64,000 bases of DNA from Nocardia sp. NBC_01503. Its GTDB lineage: Bacteria; Actinomycetota; Actinomycetes; Mycobacteriales; Mycobacteriaceae. The stretch is taken from contig NZ_CP109596.1 in NCBI RefSeq assembly GCF_036327755.1, positions 2,418,001 through 2,482,000 on the forward strand. The letters run 5' to 3'. The notes beneath the pieces are model-generated. The model was not told the origin of the DNA, ran no database searches, and was given only the letters and a program-made list of their open reading frames with translations. Positions within the stretch are counted from its first letter, which is position 1; every line of letters starts with the position of its first letter. Of the stretch, positions 1-8,649 are shown one piece after another. A program made the position numbers and the translations under genes.

Positions 1-1052
1 CCTTCAACGACTGGGCGCGTAACAGCCTGCCCGTCAGCGCGGGACCCTTCATGATCAGCAATCTGGATCGCACCCAGAACCGAATCACCCTCAGCCGCAA
101 CCCCAGTTGGTGGGGCGACAAACCGGTTTTGGACAACATCACCTTCAGTGTGCTCGACCACACCGCGGTGCTACCCGCCATTCAGAACAATGAGCTCGAC
201 GAGGCCACGGTATCCGGTCTGGAAATGGTTGTAGGCGCGCGTAATACACCGAACGTGGAGGTCCGGCGAGCACCCGAAGCCACCTTCTCGCTGGTCGCCT
301 TCAATGGGGCGCCCGGCTCCATCCTCGAGGATGTGAAGCTGCGCCAGGCCATCGCCAAGGCGGTCGACCGGCAGACCATTGTGGAGAACTTCCAGCATGG
401 CTACGTCGACGACCCGAAGAAGCTCGACAATCACATCTACATGGCGGGACAGACTGGCTACCAGGATAATTCGGAGGTCGTGGCCTTCAATCTGGACGCT
501 GCCGCCAAGGATCTCGACGCCCTCGGCTGGGTGCTGAAGGGTGATACCCGGGAGAAGGACGGCCGCAAGCTGGAGATCCGCGATGTCATGTACCAGCAGG
601 ACGCCTGGGTGGACACCGCCAAGATCATCCAGAACAACCTGGCCAAGATCGGCGTGAAGCTCACCATCCAGACCGTGCCGGGCAACGGCCTGTTCACGAA
701 TGTGATCGATCCGGGTAACTTCGATCTCGCCCAGTACAGCCTGGTGGGTGGCACGCTCCCACTGGGCGCGCTGCGTCAGATCTACTACTACGATCCGGCC
801 AACTGGCAGGGCAACAAGTCCCGTATCGGCTCGCCCGAACTCAATACCCTCATCGACCAGATCCTCCAGGAATTGGATCCGGCGAAGGCGCGGGAGATGG
901 CCAACAAGGCCGATCAGATGATCTGGGCCGAGGTGCATTCCCTCCCGCTCAACCAGGCTGCGGGCACCCATGCGACCCGCGTCAACCTGGCCAACTGGGG
1001 CGCGTTCGGTATGGCCTCCCCCGACTACACGAAAATCGGCTTCCTCAAGTGA
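1..1052 (+). CDS. ABC transporter solute-binding protein, family 5 (peptide type), C-terminal part
   Basis: This is the C-terminal part of an extracellular solute-binding protein of the DppA/OppA family (SBP_bac_5), which captures peptides or similar ligands outside the membrane for an ABC importer. The reading frame is open from the first bases of the window, so the N-terminus and signal peptide lie outside it. Visible features are the repeated Asp/Asn-rich loops of the family, a segment on the ligand lobe reading LRQAIAKAVDRQTIV, and the late helix around ELDPAKAREMANKADQMI. No permease or ATPase follows, so any partner genes must lie upstream. The stop codon overlaps the GTG start of the next gene, which suggests cotranscription. 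The ligand cannot be told from sequence. Confidence 0.85.
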   Translation, partial: FNDWARNSLPVSAGPFMISNLDRTQNRITLSRNPSWWGDKPVLDNITFSVLDHTAVLPAIQNNELDEATVSGLEMVVGARNTPNVEVRRAPEATFSLVAFNGAPGSILEDVKLRQAIAKAVDRQTIVENFQHGYVDDPKKLDNHIYMAGQTGYQDNSEVVAFNLDAAAKDLDALGWVLKGDTREKDGRKLEIRDVMYQQDAWVDTAKIIQNNLAKIGVKLTIQTVPGNGLFTNVIDPGNFDLAQYSLVGGTLPLGALRQIYYYDPANWQGNKSRIGSPELNTLIDQILQELDPAKAREMANKADQMIWAEVHSLPLNQAAGTHATRVNLANWGAFGMASPDYTKIGFLK

Positions 1053-1717
1053 CTTTCCGGACAGGTCATCCATTGACCTATCCGGCCGTTGTGACGATCG
1101 GCGCTCTCGCGATTTGCCTCGCTTGGGCGCCGTTCGGCGGTTCGGAGCAGGTTGCCATGCTCGGTACGGTGGCGTTGATTATTTTGGGGTACAGCGCTTT
1201 TCAGTTCGCGAGCGCGTTCGGGTATTTGCCGGTGGGGCTGCCGCGGCGGGCGGGCTGCCGGGATGTGGGCGTGCGGCGGGTGCGGCAGCAGCATCGGCTG
1301 GTGAGTCGGTCGTGGTTGGAGTTCACCACGGGTGGGCGGACGCGGTGGCTGCCGGTGTATTTCGATCCGACGCTGGTGACGCTTACGCAGGGGAATGCCG
1401 AATTGGCCGGGCGCACAATCACAGTGGATGGGGTGCGGGCTTATCCGTCGGGGCGATTGCGGAGTGCGGAGCCGGTGGGGCGGTTGATCGACAATCCGGC
1501 TCGGCCGGATGACGGGGCGGCACTGACCGCGGTGCGGGTCGCGCGGTATGGGCGGCGATTGCTGTTGGATGCGCAGTCGGCGGTGGTCGGGCCATTCGTG
1601 GGCTTGCTATGGGTGTATGTGGCAGGAGGTGGGCCGATGGCTTTCACCGCGGCGACCCTGGTGGGGGCGGCTACCGCGGTGTGGCTTTCGGCGATCCGGG
1701 GGTCCGATCCCAGCTGA
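1049..1717 (+). CDS. Hypothetical membrane protein
   Basis: A protein of 222 residues with a GTG start overlapping the preceding stop (GTGA). It has two hydrophobic segments near the N-terminus (about residues 12-35 and 36-60), an arginine-rich soluble middle (about 65-175) and one or two hydrophobic segments at the C-terminus (about 182-215). The topology suggests a cytoplasmic or external domain held between membrane anchors. I do not recognise a family. The overlap suggests translational coupling to the solute-binding protein, but nothing in the sequence shows that it is part of the transporter. Confidence 0.6.
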   Translation: MTFRTGHPLTYPAVVTIGALAICLAWAPFGGSEQVAMLGTVALIILGYSAFQFASAFGYLPVGLPRRAGCRDVGVRRVRQQHRLVSRSWLEFTTGGRTRWLPVYFDPTLVTLTQGNAELAGRTITVDGVRAYPSGRLRSAEPVGRLIDNPARPDDGAALTAVRVARYGRRLLLDAQSAVVGPFVGLLWVYVAGGGPMAFTAATLVGAATAVWLSAIRGSDPS

Positions 1718-1739
1718 CGTTGCGACGGAGGCCAGCACC

Positions 1740-1812
1740 GGCGCGCATCTCGGCCGGGATCCACACACATTGTGCGCCAACAGTTCTATGTGGATACCCG
1801 CCAGAGGCGCGC
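1740..1812. repeat. Degenerate family-B palindrome
   Basis: An imperfect inverted repeat lies between two convergent genes. The left arm (about 1740-1765) contains GGCCGGGATCCACA and the right arm (about 1789-1812) contains TGTGGATACCCG. It resembles the cleaner palindromes at 19415, 41339, 49171 and 54552 but has several mismatches. It probably works as, or decayed from, a bidirectional terminator. Confidence 0.5.
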
Positions 1813-1826
1813 CGAGGCGACGGAGG

Positions 1827-2588
1827 TCAATCAGTCTGGGAAGGGCGGTTCCGCGCGCGTTTGGCGGCCTTTTCCTCTGCCTCGGCGCGATCGAGTTCGT
1901 TCGCTTCTTCCAAAGTCGGTGCGCCGCCGCCCAGCCGGGCGGGCACCCAGTACGCGCCCGGCTCATGTACGTAATCCTGCTGCACGTTCAGGAGCATGGC
2001 TTCCATGGTCTTGTGCAGTTGCTCGGTCAGCTCGGCGGCCGGTTCGTACGGCTGAATCGGCGCGCCCACCTCGATGGAGATGGGGGTGTTGGTGCGGCCC
2101 AGGCGCTTGGGATAGCCCTTGGTCCAGACGCGCTGCGCGCCCCAGATCACCATGGGGATGATCGGCACGTTCGCCTCGATGGCCATGCGCGCCGCACCGG
2201 ACTTGAATTCCTTCAATTCGAAACTGCGGCTGATGGTCGCCTCGGGATACACACCGACCAGTTCGCCGCCACGCAGTCGATTCACAGCCTCGTGATACGA
2301 GTCCGCCCCCGCGGCGCGATCTACCGGAATATGCTTGAGCGCCCGCATGATCGGCCCGCTGATCGAATTGTCGAAAACCTCCTTCTTCGCCATAAAACGC
2401 ACATAGCGCTTCGTCGTACGCGCAGGCAGGCCCGCATACGTGAAGTCCATGTAACCCGTGTGATTGATGGCGATGACAGCGCCACCCTTCGCCGGGATGT
2501 TTTCGTCGCCAGTGACAGTGAACTTCAGGCCCTGTGCCGCGAAGACGGTACGAGCCAGCCCGATGATCGGGAAGTAGACGGGTTCCAC
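1827..2588 (-). CDS. 1-acyl-sn-glycerol-3-phosphate acyltransferase-like (PlsC family)
   Basis: A 253-residue membrane-associated acyltransferase of the PlsC/LPLAT family, expected to move an acyl chain to a lysophospholipid such as lysophosphatidic acid. The catalytic HX4D block is present as NHTGYMD near residue 45, and the substrate-binding block as YPEATIS in the middle. I chose the GTG at 2588 because the start of the family domain (EPVYFPIIGL) follows directly. The same frame stays open far upstream, but that part is antisense to a convincing lipoprotein gene. The C-terminal tail is charged (Glu/Ala/Arg-rich). It is divergent from the lipoprotein gene, with about 110 bp between the starts. 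Confidence 0.85.
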   Translation of the reverse strand: MEPVYFPIIGLARTVFAAQGLKFTVTGDENIPAKGGAVIAINHTGYMDFTYAGLPARTTKRYVRFMAKKEVFDNSISGPIMRALKHIPVDRAAGADSYHEAVNRLRGGELVGVYPEATISRSFELKEFKSGAARMAIEANVPIIPMVIWGAQRVWTKGYPKRLGRTNTPISIEVGAPIQPYEPAAELTEQLHKTMEAMLLNVQQDYVHEPGAYWVPARLGGGAPTLEEANELDRAEAEEKAAKRARNRPSQTD

Positions 2589-2697
2589 AGTTGCGCTAGC
2601 GTAGTCGCTGCCCGCGCGGCGACCAGTGATCCAGGCAACAGTATTCGGCGGCCGAGAGCGCGAGGGCCGCGTGCAGTGACGAAAGAGGTTCGCACCA

Positions 2698-3513
2698 GTG
2701 GAGAACGCATCGCCTGAGCTCGTGACTCCCCGCGGACTGCGCGCACTCACGGTCGGCGTCGCCGCCGCCTGTCTCACGCTCACGGGATGCGATTCGGTGG
2801 TCGGCATACCCGGTGACGAGGATGATGCGGGCGACCGCGTGGTCTCCTCCAGCAGCGTCACCAGCAGTGCGCCCGCGCCGAGAAGCGGCACGCCGGCCCA
2901 GATCGCAGTCGACGCCTGGGCCGCCGACCTGCGCGAACACGGTGAAGCCGCACTCGAAACCCGGTGCTGGAGCATGGCTCCGCGCAATATGCGGGCCAGG
3001 TACGCCGAACCGCAGCCGATTCTGGACGCGCTCGCGCGGCCCGGTGTGCACAGCGGGACGAATACGGTGTGGAAGAGCGGTGCGATCACCGTCGTCGTGA
3101 CGGATCGGGACGCGGCGAGCGGATATGCCTGTCCGCGAGTGGTGCCCACCGGCGGCGAGGCGTTCAACGATGCCGATGCCCGGCATACCGTGCGGCGATA
3201 TCTGTCCCGGGCCATCGGCGATCCCGTCGATCCGGCCGATCGCGAGAGTGCGTATCCGCTGGTCTGCACGCTGCAGCCGGGTTGGGATCCGGATGGGACC
3301 GGCGCGCCGGGCACGCCGCCGCTCGCGGTGAATCCCGGCAAATCCGGTGCGGTGAAGTCCTTTGTGGATGAATCGATCAATTCCGAATGGCCGCGCGAGT
3401 CCTACATCACCGTCACCGTGCCGGTGGTCACCACCGCCGGAATCTCGAAAAAACAGACATACACCCTGAAGTCCGGCGACGAGGGTTACTGCATAGGCGA
3501 CGTTTCCGGGTAG
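2698..3513 (+). CDS. Secreted lipoprotein of unknown function
   Basis: A 271-residue protein with a GTG start and a lipoprotein signal peptide: a hydrophobic stretch ending in the lipobox LTGC, with the lipidated cysteine at residue 31. The mature protein starts with a flexible Asp/Ser-rich stretch and continues as one soluble domain of about 200 residues. That domain contains at least four cysteines (for example ETRCW, YACPR, LVCTL, GYCIG), which could form disulphides outside the cell. It is probably anchored to the outer face of the membrane. I do not recognise a functional family. Confidence 0.75.
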   Translation: MENASPELVTPRGLRALTVGVAAACLTLTGCDSVVGIPGDEDDAGDRVVSSSSVTSSAPAPRSGTPAQIAVDAWAADLREHGEAALETRCWSMAPRNMRARYAEPQPILDALARPGVHSGTNTVWKSGAITVVVTDRDAASGYACPRVVPTGGEAFNDADARHTVRRYLSRAIGDPVDPADRESAYPLVCTLQPGWDPDGTGAPGTPPLAVNPGKSGAVKSFVDESINSEWPRESYITVTVPVVTTAGISKKQTYTLKSGDEGYCIGDVSG

Positions 3514-3557
3514 CCAGTAGTCTGGGTGGCTGGTAACGGTCGAGGAGGAAGAAGCTC

Positions 3558-5117
3558 GTGCAGATCACCAGCGTCGGACACGCCGGGTTCCACATCTCCA
3601 CCGCAGCGGGGACGATCCTGTGCGATCCGTGGGTGAACCCGGCATATTTCGCATCATGGGTTCCCTTCCCCGATAACACCCAGCTGGATTGGGACACACT
3701 CGGCAACTGCGATTTCCTCTACGTCTCGCATCTGCACCGTGATCACTTCGACGCGAAACACCTCGCCGACAAGATCAATAAAGACGCGACGGTGCTGCTC
3801 CCCGACTATCCGGTGCCGGACCTGCGCCGCGAACTCGAGCAGCTGGGCTTCACCAAGTTCTTCGAAACCGAGGACTCGGTCAAGCACACCATCACCGGCG
3901 CCGGCGGCAACCAGCTCGACATCATGATCATCGCGCTGCGCGCACCCGCCGACGGACCCATCGGCGACTCCGGCATCGTCGTCTCCGACGGTGAAACCGT
4001 GTGCTTCAACATGAATGACGCGCGACCCGTCGATATGGATGTGCTGCACGACGCCTTCGGGCACGTCGACATCCACCTGCTGCAGTACTCCGGGGCGATC
4101 TGGTACCCGATGGTCTACGACATCCCCGCCAAGACCAAGGCCAACTTCGGCAAGCAGAAGCGCCAGCGCGGTATGGACCGGGCCCGCTCCTATATCGAAC
4201 AGGTCGGGGCCACCTGGGTGGTGCCGTCCGCCGGACCGCCGGTCTTCCTGGACGACGAGCTGCGCTACCTCAACGACGACCGCGGCGATGAGGGCAATAT
4301 CTTCCCCGACCAGGTCGTCTTCCTGGATCAGATGGAGGCCCACGGCAATAACGGTGGCATCCTGATGATTCCGGGCTCCACCGTGGAACTGCACGGCAAG
4401 GATCTCGCCGAACTCTCGCATCCGGTCGCGCCCGACAGCATCTACGGTGACAAGGCCGCCTACATCGAGGCCATGGCACAGCGGTTCGCGCCGGTCATCG
4501 CCGCCGAAAAGGCTTCCTGGGCAAACGAAGACGACGGGCCGCTACTGCCCCGGTTGAAGGAACTCTTCGAACCGATCATGGCGCAGAGCGATCTCATCTG
4601 CGACGGCATCGGCTACTCCGTCGCCCTCGTCATGGGCGAGGAGACCGTGGTGCTCGACTTCCCCAAGCGGATCGTGCGCGAACCGGTCGAGGGAGAAGGC
4701 AAGCAGCGCTACGGATTCCGCATCGACCCCATCCTGGTCCGCACCGTGCTGCGCGATAACGAACCCGACTGGGTGAACACCATCTTCCTGTCCACGCGCT
4801 TCACCACCTGGCGCATCGGCGGATACAACGAATTCCTCTACACCTTCTTCAAATGCCTCACCGATGAGCGCATCGCCTATGCCGACGGCTGGTTCTCCGA
4901 GGCGCACGACGATTCGGCCTCTACCGAACTCGACGGCTGGGAAGTGCAGCGGCGCTGCCCGCATTTGAAGGCGGATCTGTCGAAATTCGGTGTGGTGGAG
5001 GGCAATACCCTCACCTGCAATCTGCACGGGTGGCAGTGGGATCTGGAATCGGGGCGCTGCAAGACCTCCAAGGGGCATGAGCTGCGCTCGCGAAAGCTGG
5101 ACGCACCCGGCAATTAG
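3558..5117 (+). CDS. Metallo-beta-lactamase-fold hydrolase fused to a Rieske [2Fe-2S] domain
   Basis: A two-domain protein of 519 residues. The N-terminal part is an UlaG-like metallo-beta-lactamase fold with the metal motif HLHRDH at residues 58-63. The C-terminal part is a Rieske domain with Cys467/His469 and Cys487/His490 (CxH, 17 residues, CxxH), which should bind a [2Fe-2S] cluster. This layout recalls the CMP-N-acetylneuraminate hydroxylase-like family, but the substrate is unknown. The cluster suggests electron transfer to a redox centre, perhaps a di-iron site in the hydrolase fold. A ribosome site (GGAGGAAG) precedes the GTG start. A strong hairpin follows the stop. Confidence 0.85.
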   Translation: MQITSVGHAGFHISTAAGTILCDPWVNPAYFASWVPFPDNTQLDWDTLGNCDFLYVSHLHRDHFDAKHLADKINKDATVLLPDYPVPDLRRELEQLGFTKFFETEDSVKHTITGAGGNQLDIMIIALRAPADGPIGDSGIVVSDGETVCFNMNDARPVDMDVLHDAFGHVDIHLLQYSGAIWYPMVYDIPAKTKANFGKQKRQRGMDRARSYIEQVGATWVVPSAGPPVFLDDELRYLNDDRGDEGNIFPDQVVFLDQMEAHGNNGGILMIPGSTVELHGKDLAELSHPVAPDSIYGDKAAYIEAMAQRFAPVIAAEKASWANEDDGPLLPRLKELFEPIMAQSDLICDGIGYSVALVMGEETVVLDFPKRIVREPVEGEGKQRYGFRIDPILVRTVLRDNEPDWVNTIFLSTRFTTWRIGGYNEFLYTFFKCLTDERIAYADGWFSEAHDDSASTELDGWEVQRRCPHLKADLSKFGVVEGNTLTCNLHGWQWDLESGRCKTSKGHELRSRKLDAPGN

Positions 5118-5126
5118 CCGCCGCAG

Positions 5127-5155
5127 CCGGCCGGTGTCGTCACGGCACCGGCCGG
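5127..5155. terminator. Bidirectional intrinsic terminator-like hairpin
   Basis: A perfect 10-bp stem (CCGGCCGGTG at 5127-5136 pairing with 5146-5155) with a 9-nt loop sits between two convergent genes, 10 bp after one stop and 20 bp before the other. There is no long T-tract, as is usual in high-GC actinobacteria. Confidence 0.7.
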
Positions 5156-5174
5156 ACGCTTCGGAGTCGGCTGA

Positions 5175-5528
5175 TCAGCCCTGTACCTCGGAATCCTGGA
5201 GTTCCCGGGTGAGTCGCGACGACCACGGACACCAGAAACAGCCCGGCAGGAACGCACCGCACGCCTCGTCGAGATAATCCTCGGTGTACTGAATGCTGGA
5301 GTCGCACACCTCGATTGCCATGGTGAAGAAACTGATGGTGTCCGGGTCGAGGGCGAAGGACCAGCCCGGATTGTAGGGCTCGGGCCGCTTGCGGATCTTG
5401 CCCATCACATGGGTCGACATCGTCTCCTCGCCGGACAGGATGCGGCGAGCCTCGGCAATGCGCTGATCATTGGTCAGCTTGAAGACGAATTCCTTGCCGG
5501 AGTAATCGGTGAATGCGAAGTAGGCCAT
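5175..5528 (-). CDS. BP74-like (calmodulin-binding protein-type domain) small protein
   Basis: A 117-residue protein that matches what I recall of the BP74-type domain first named in a Dictyostelium calmodulin-binding protein. The signature blocks are FKLTNDQRIAEARRILSG, STHVMGKI, YNPGWSFALDP and IEVCDSSIQYTEDYLDE. In bacteria this single-domain family has no firm function. The ATG at 5528 is preceded by a good ribosome site (GAGAGGG). Four cysteines lie in the C-terminal half (VCDSS, DEACG and LPGCFWCPW). It is convergent with the Rieske fusion gene, with the hairpin at 5127 between them. Confidence 0.75.
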   Translation of the reverse strand: MAYFAFTDYSGKEFVFKLTNDQRIAEARRILSGEETMSTHVMGKIRKRPEPYNPGWSFALDPDTISFFTMAIEVCDSSIQYTEDYLDEACGAFLPGCFWCPWSSRLTRELQDSEVQG

Positions 5529-5682
5529 GACATTCCCTCTCGACTGAGCGATCGGATGGAAACAACCCTGCCCTTCGATGGTAGGTTGGGCGCGGTCTCG
5601 AATAGATCGAATTCGATTGTGAGACAAAGGAATTACCATACCGGGCCGTTTTTCACCGGTGAAACGGACACCCAAAGATCAG

Positions 5683-6717
5683 CTAGCCGACATTCTGGAC
5701 CGACTGACCGTTTCGACCGGAAACCTGCTGTGCACCAGACTTTTTCGCGAGCACAATCAAGTCACGTATCGCCATCGCACCCCGCGCCACCGGCGCGAGC
5801 ACCCGGCCGTCCGCGCCGATCAGCACCCCCGAGGGCGTACCCCGCACCCGATACCGCAGCGCCGCCTCATTACCCTGCTGCACCAGCATCGGAATCTCAC
5901 CCAAACCTTGCTCGCGCGCCCAGTCGGCATGCTGTTCCAGCTCACCATTGCCCACCACCGCGATAGCCAGCGCTGCGGCCGCCCGCCGCTGCCAGCGCGG
6001 CAACTCCCGCGCCAGTGCGGCACACATCTCACAACCCGGATGTACGAACACCAACAGCACCGCATGACCCTGCTCCAGCAGCGACTCCAGATTCACGCGG
6101 CCCGCACCCGAGGCATCGAGCAATTCGAACTCCGGCGCCACCGCGCCCGGCGGCAGCCCCTCCGCCCCCAGGGTCGACAGCGCCTGCTCATCCAATCTGC
6201 CGCGCAGTGAACGCAATTCACCCCACAGCCACAGCAGCGACCCCGCGAACAGCGCCGATACCGCCATTCCGATGGCGTGATCGACGGGCAGCGCACCGGG
6301 CACTCGTGGATAGCGCACCGCGCCGACCACCGCGAGCAGCGACAGCATCAACAGCGCGCCATTGCGCAGCAGCGTCGGCACGCCGATCGGCGCGGTACTC
6401 GCGGCGCCGAAACACGAACACGCCGGATGCCTGCCCTGCCGCAGCAACCACGCCACCGCGACCGAGAACACCACCAGCAGCGCCACCGCGAGCACGGCCG
6501 CCGCGGCCGCGGTCCACCACCACAGCAGACCCAGGGCCACCACCCCCTCCAGCACCGGCAGACCGATCGCCACCGCCGGGACGAGACGTATCGGAACCCC
6601 GAACTCCCCCACCGCCTTCCGGGTCCCCGCCGCATCGGTCGATTTCCCCGCCGCCGACAGCCCGAACACCACTACGAGCGCCAACCGCAGTCCCCACACG
6701 CCGTATTCGATAGTCAT
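5683..6717 (-). CDS. MauE/DoxX-type membrane protein fused to a thioredoxin-like domain
   Basis: A fusion of 344 residues. Residues about 1-165 form a four- or five-helix membrane domain of the MauE (methylamine utilisation) type, with the family's Cys pair at 100 and 102 (ACSCFG) between helices. Residues about 185-340 form a thioredoxin/AhpC-TSA-like domain with the redox motif CEMC at 229-232 and a typical cis-Pro turn (GTPSG). Known MauE and MauD proteins act together in disulphide formation of secreted proteins, and here both roles are on one chain. The thioredoxin domain is probably exported and recharged by the membrane domain, as in VKOR- or DsbB-type pairs; this is inference. Confidence 0.8.
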   Translation of the reverse strand: MTIEYGVWGLRLALVVVFGLSAAGKSTDAAGTRKAVGEFGVPIRLVPAVAIGLPVLEGVVALGLLWWWTAAAAAVLAVALLVVFSVAVAWLLRQGRHPACSCFGAASTAPIGVPTLLRNGALLMLSLLAVVGAVRYPRVPGALPVDHAIGMAVSALFAGSLLWLWGELRSLRGRLDEQALSTLGAEGLPPGAVAPEFELLDASGAGRVNLESLLEQGHAVLLVFVHPGCEMCAALARELPRWQRRAAAALAIAVVGNGELEQHADWAREQGLGEIPMLVQQGNEAALRYRVRGTPSGVLIGADGRVLAPVARGAMAIRDLIVLAKKSGAQQVSGRNGQSVQNVG

Positions 6718-6823
6718 ATTCGCACCATGACACAGCGCGGCGGGCCGCCAAATGGTAATGGCACGAACAGTTTTCAGTTCGAGAAGGGCGTAAAGGACCG
6801 ACCGTTCGGCACCGGAACTCCGG

Positions 6824-7813
6824 TCAGTCGCGCGCCGCTATCGCAACCGCCACGAAGGTCAACGCGCAACCCACCACCGCCAGAGCCGAGACCCGCGCAC
6901 CGGTCGGCGCGAACACATCCAGCAGCAGCGACATCGACAACTGCCCCGCCACGGAGGTCAACCCGAGCAGCAGCACCCCGATCCAGCGCACCACCAGCAC
7001 CGCCAGCGCGATGAAAACCACCCCGATCACGCCGCCCAGATACAGCCACGGTGCGGCCGGAAACCCGGTGGGCCAACCCGATCGCAGCACCATCAGCGCT
7101 TCGACCGACACCAGCCCGATCGTCCCGGTCGCGAAATTCGCCAGCGTCGCCGAGGACGGACCACCGACCGCGCCCACCCGCCCGTTCACCGCCTGCTGCC
7201 AAGCCACCCCCACCCCGGCCAGCAGCGGCAATACGATCAACAGCGCCTGCGGCCCACCCCGCAGGGCCGCCGGCACCGCCAATCCCGCACCACCGGTTCC
7301 GGTGCGGCCCAGCACCGACAGGGCCACCGCCGCCAGCGCCAGCGCCGCGCCCCCGGCCCGCAGCCACGTCACTGCCGTTCGGCCCCGCGGCCCCATCCCC
7401 AGCCGATCCACCGCCAGACTGCTCACCATCTGCCCCGCGACCACCGCCACCGTGAACGCCGTAACCCCGATGACCGCCACCGTAAGCCCCTGCGTCGCGA
7501 CGAAGAACGCCCCGCACAAGCCACCCAGCAGCTGCCACCGGCGCAACTCGCCCGCCCGCAGCGCCGTCCACACCCGCCCGATTCCCGCCCGACCCCGCGC
7601 ACTCCCCACGCACACCAGTCCGACCAGCACCAAGCCCGTCCCGAAACTCACCACCGCCGCGGCGACCCCGTCGTGCAGTCGCTCCCCCAGCGCACCGTTG
7701 ATCCGCGCCTGCACGGCCACCCCCGCGCCGATACAACCGCCCGACAAGAGGCCGACCTGCCGTCGCATCATCACCACCCGATCCTCGCGCACCACGCGCC
7801 CCGATCCGCGCAT
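6824..7813 (-). CDS. DMT-superfamily transporter, YdcZ/DUF606 type
   Basis: An integral membrane protein of 329 residues with about ten hydrophobic helices arranged as two similar halves, the usual layout of the YdcZ (DUF606) branch of drug/metabolite transporters. The half-start motif appears as GAGVAVQARINGALG in the first half and GVAWQQAVNGRVG in the second, the internal duplication typical of the family. The start is taken at 7813, preceded by a GAGGG site; two ATG codons at 7771 and 7768 are possible alternatives. It is divergent from the gene at 7942. The substrate is unknown. Confidence 0.8.
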   Translation of the reverse strand: MRGSGRVVREDRVVMMRRQVGLLSGGCIGAGVAVQARINGALGERLHDGVAAAVVSFGTGLVLVGLVCVGSARGRAGIGRVWTALRAGELRRWQLLGGLCGAFFVATQGLTVAVIGVTAFTVAVVAGQMVSSLAVDRLGMGPRGRTAVTWLRAGGAALALAAVALSVLGRTGTGGAGLAVPAALRGGPQALLIVLPLLAGVGVAWQQAVNGRVGAVGGPSSATLANFATGTIGLVSVEALMVLRSGWPTGFPAAPWLYLGGVIGVVFIALAVLVVRWIGVLLLGLTSVAGQLSMSLLLDVFAPTGARVSALAVVGCALTFVAVAIAARD

Positions 7814-7941
7814 CTCGCCCTCATGATCATTCGCAGGGCATCGACGGCGTCGCCCTCCGCTCGCTCGAGGCGACGAGAGTCGTTGTGCTGGAACAAAACC
7901 TGAGAATGGTCGGGCGCCCGAGTGTCGGTTACGGTCGGTGC

Positions 7942-8649
7942 GTGACCGAATCGACCATCGGCGATACGTATGACGCCGAAACCTATCGGGTGCTCGATGC
8001 CGCTTGGAATTCCTGGGGGCGGCTTGATACCGATGTTATTGCGCACCTGATCAATCCGGCGTTCATGGGTGGACCGCAGTGGCCCGCACTGCGGCAGGCG
8101 CACGCCATCGCGCGGCGGGATGACGGACTGCTGGTGGCCAGTAGCGGGCTGGCGGACCCGACCGAGTGGGATGATGCCGAACCCACCAACGGGTACGAGC
8201 TCGAGGTGTTCGGAATCTCGGGCGACCTGGCCGTCGACAGCGACACCATTTCGGTGGCCACCTCCTGGTTGGGGCAGACCGTTATGACCGTGTCGAATCT
8301 GGTGGCGCACTACGGGTTCGGGGTTTCCGAGATGCTGGACCGGTACGAGATCTTCACCATTCAGCTCGACGACGCCCGCCTGCCCGACGAGGCCACGGCG
8401 ACATACCTCGACGAGAACGGGTCACTGGTGGTCATGCTCGGACTCGTGGACGATGAGCTGCCCGCGACGGTACCGGGGCCGCTGGCGCCCATTCGACTGG
8501 TGAATGTGAAGCTGCTGACCGTCGCGGAAGGGCGGTTCTGCGTGAACAATTCGATGGGAGACGGCGAGGCTCGGCACGAATTGGCGCGGCGGTTCGCCGC
8601 ACAGGGCGGGATACTCTGGTCCGGCCTCACTCGGCCGTCGGTTGTTTGA
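7942..8649 (+). CDS. Hypothetical protein, faintly SUFU-like
   Basis: A soluble acidic protein of 235 residues from the GTG at 7942 (a GTG at 7885 would add 19 residues). It has no signal peptide or membrane segment. The order of blocks (a GLADPTEW segment, then YELEVFGI, a helical VSNLVAHYGFG part, and a strand-rich VVMLGLVDDELP part) loosely recalls bacterial suppressor-of-fused (SUFU) immunity-type proteins, but I cannot confirm this. Its last 23 bases overlap the end of the convergent MFS transporter gene. Confidence 0.55.
   Translation: MTESTIGDTYDAETYRVLDAAWNSWGRLDTDVIAHLINPAFMGGPQWPALRQAHAIARRDDGLLVASSGLADPTEWDDAEPTNGYELEVFGISGDLAVDSDTISVATSWLGQTVMTVSNLVAHYGFGVSEMLDRYEIFTIQLDDARLPDEATATYLDENGSLVVMLGLVDDELPATVPGPLAPIRLVNVKLLTVAEGRFCVNNSMGDGEARHELARRFAAQGGILWSGLTRPSVV

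Noticed and set aside
2589..3380. N-terminal extension of the PlsC-like frame by 264 residues
   Set aside because: It is antisense to the lipoprotein gene and has no PlsC features. The GTG at 2588 fits the domain start.
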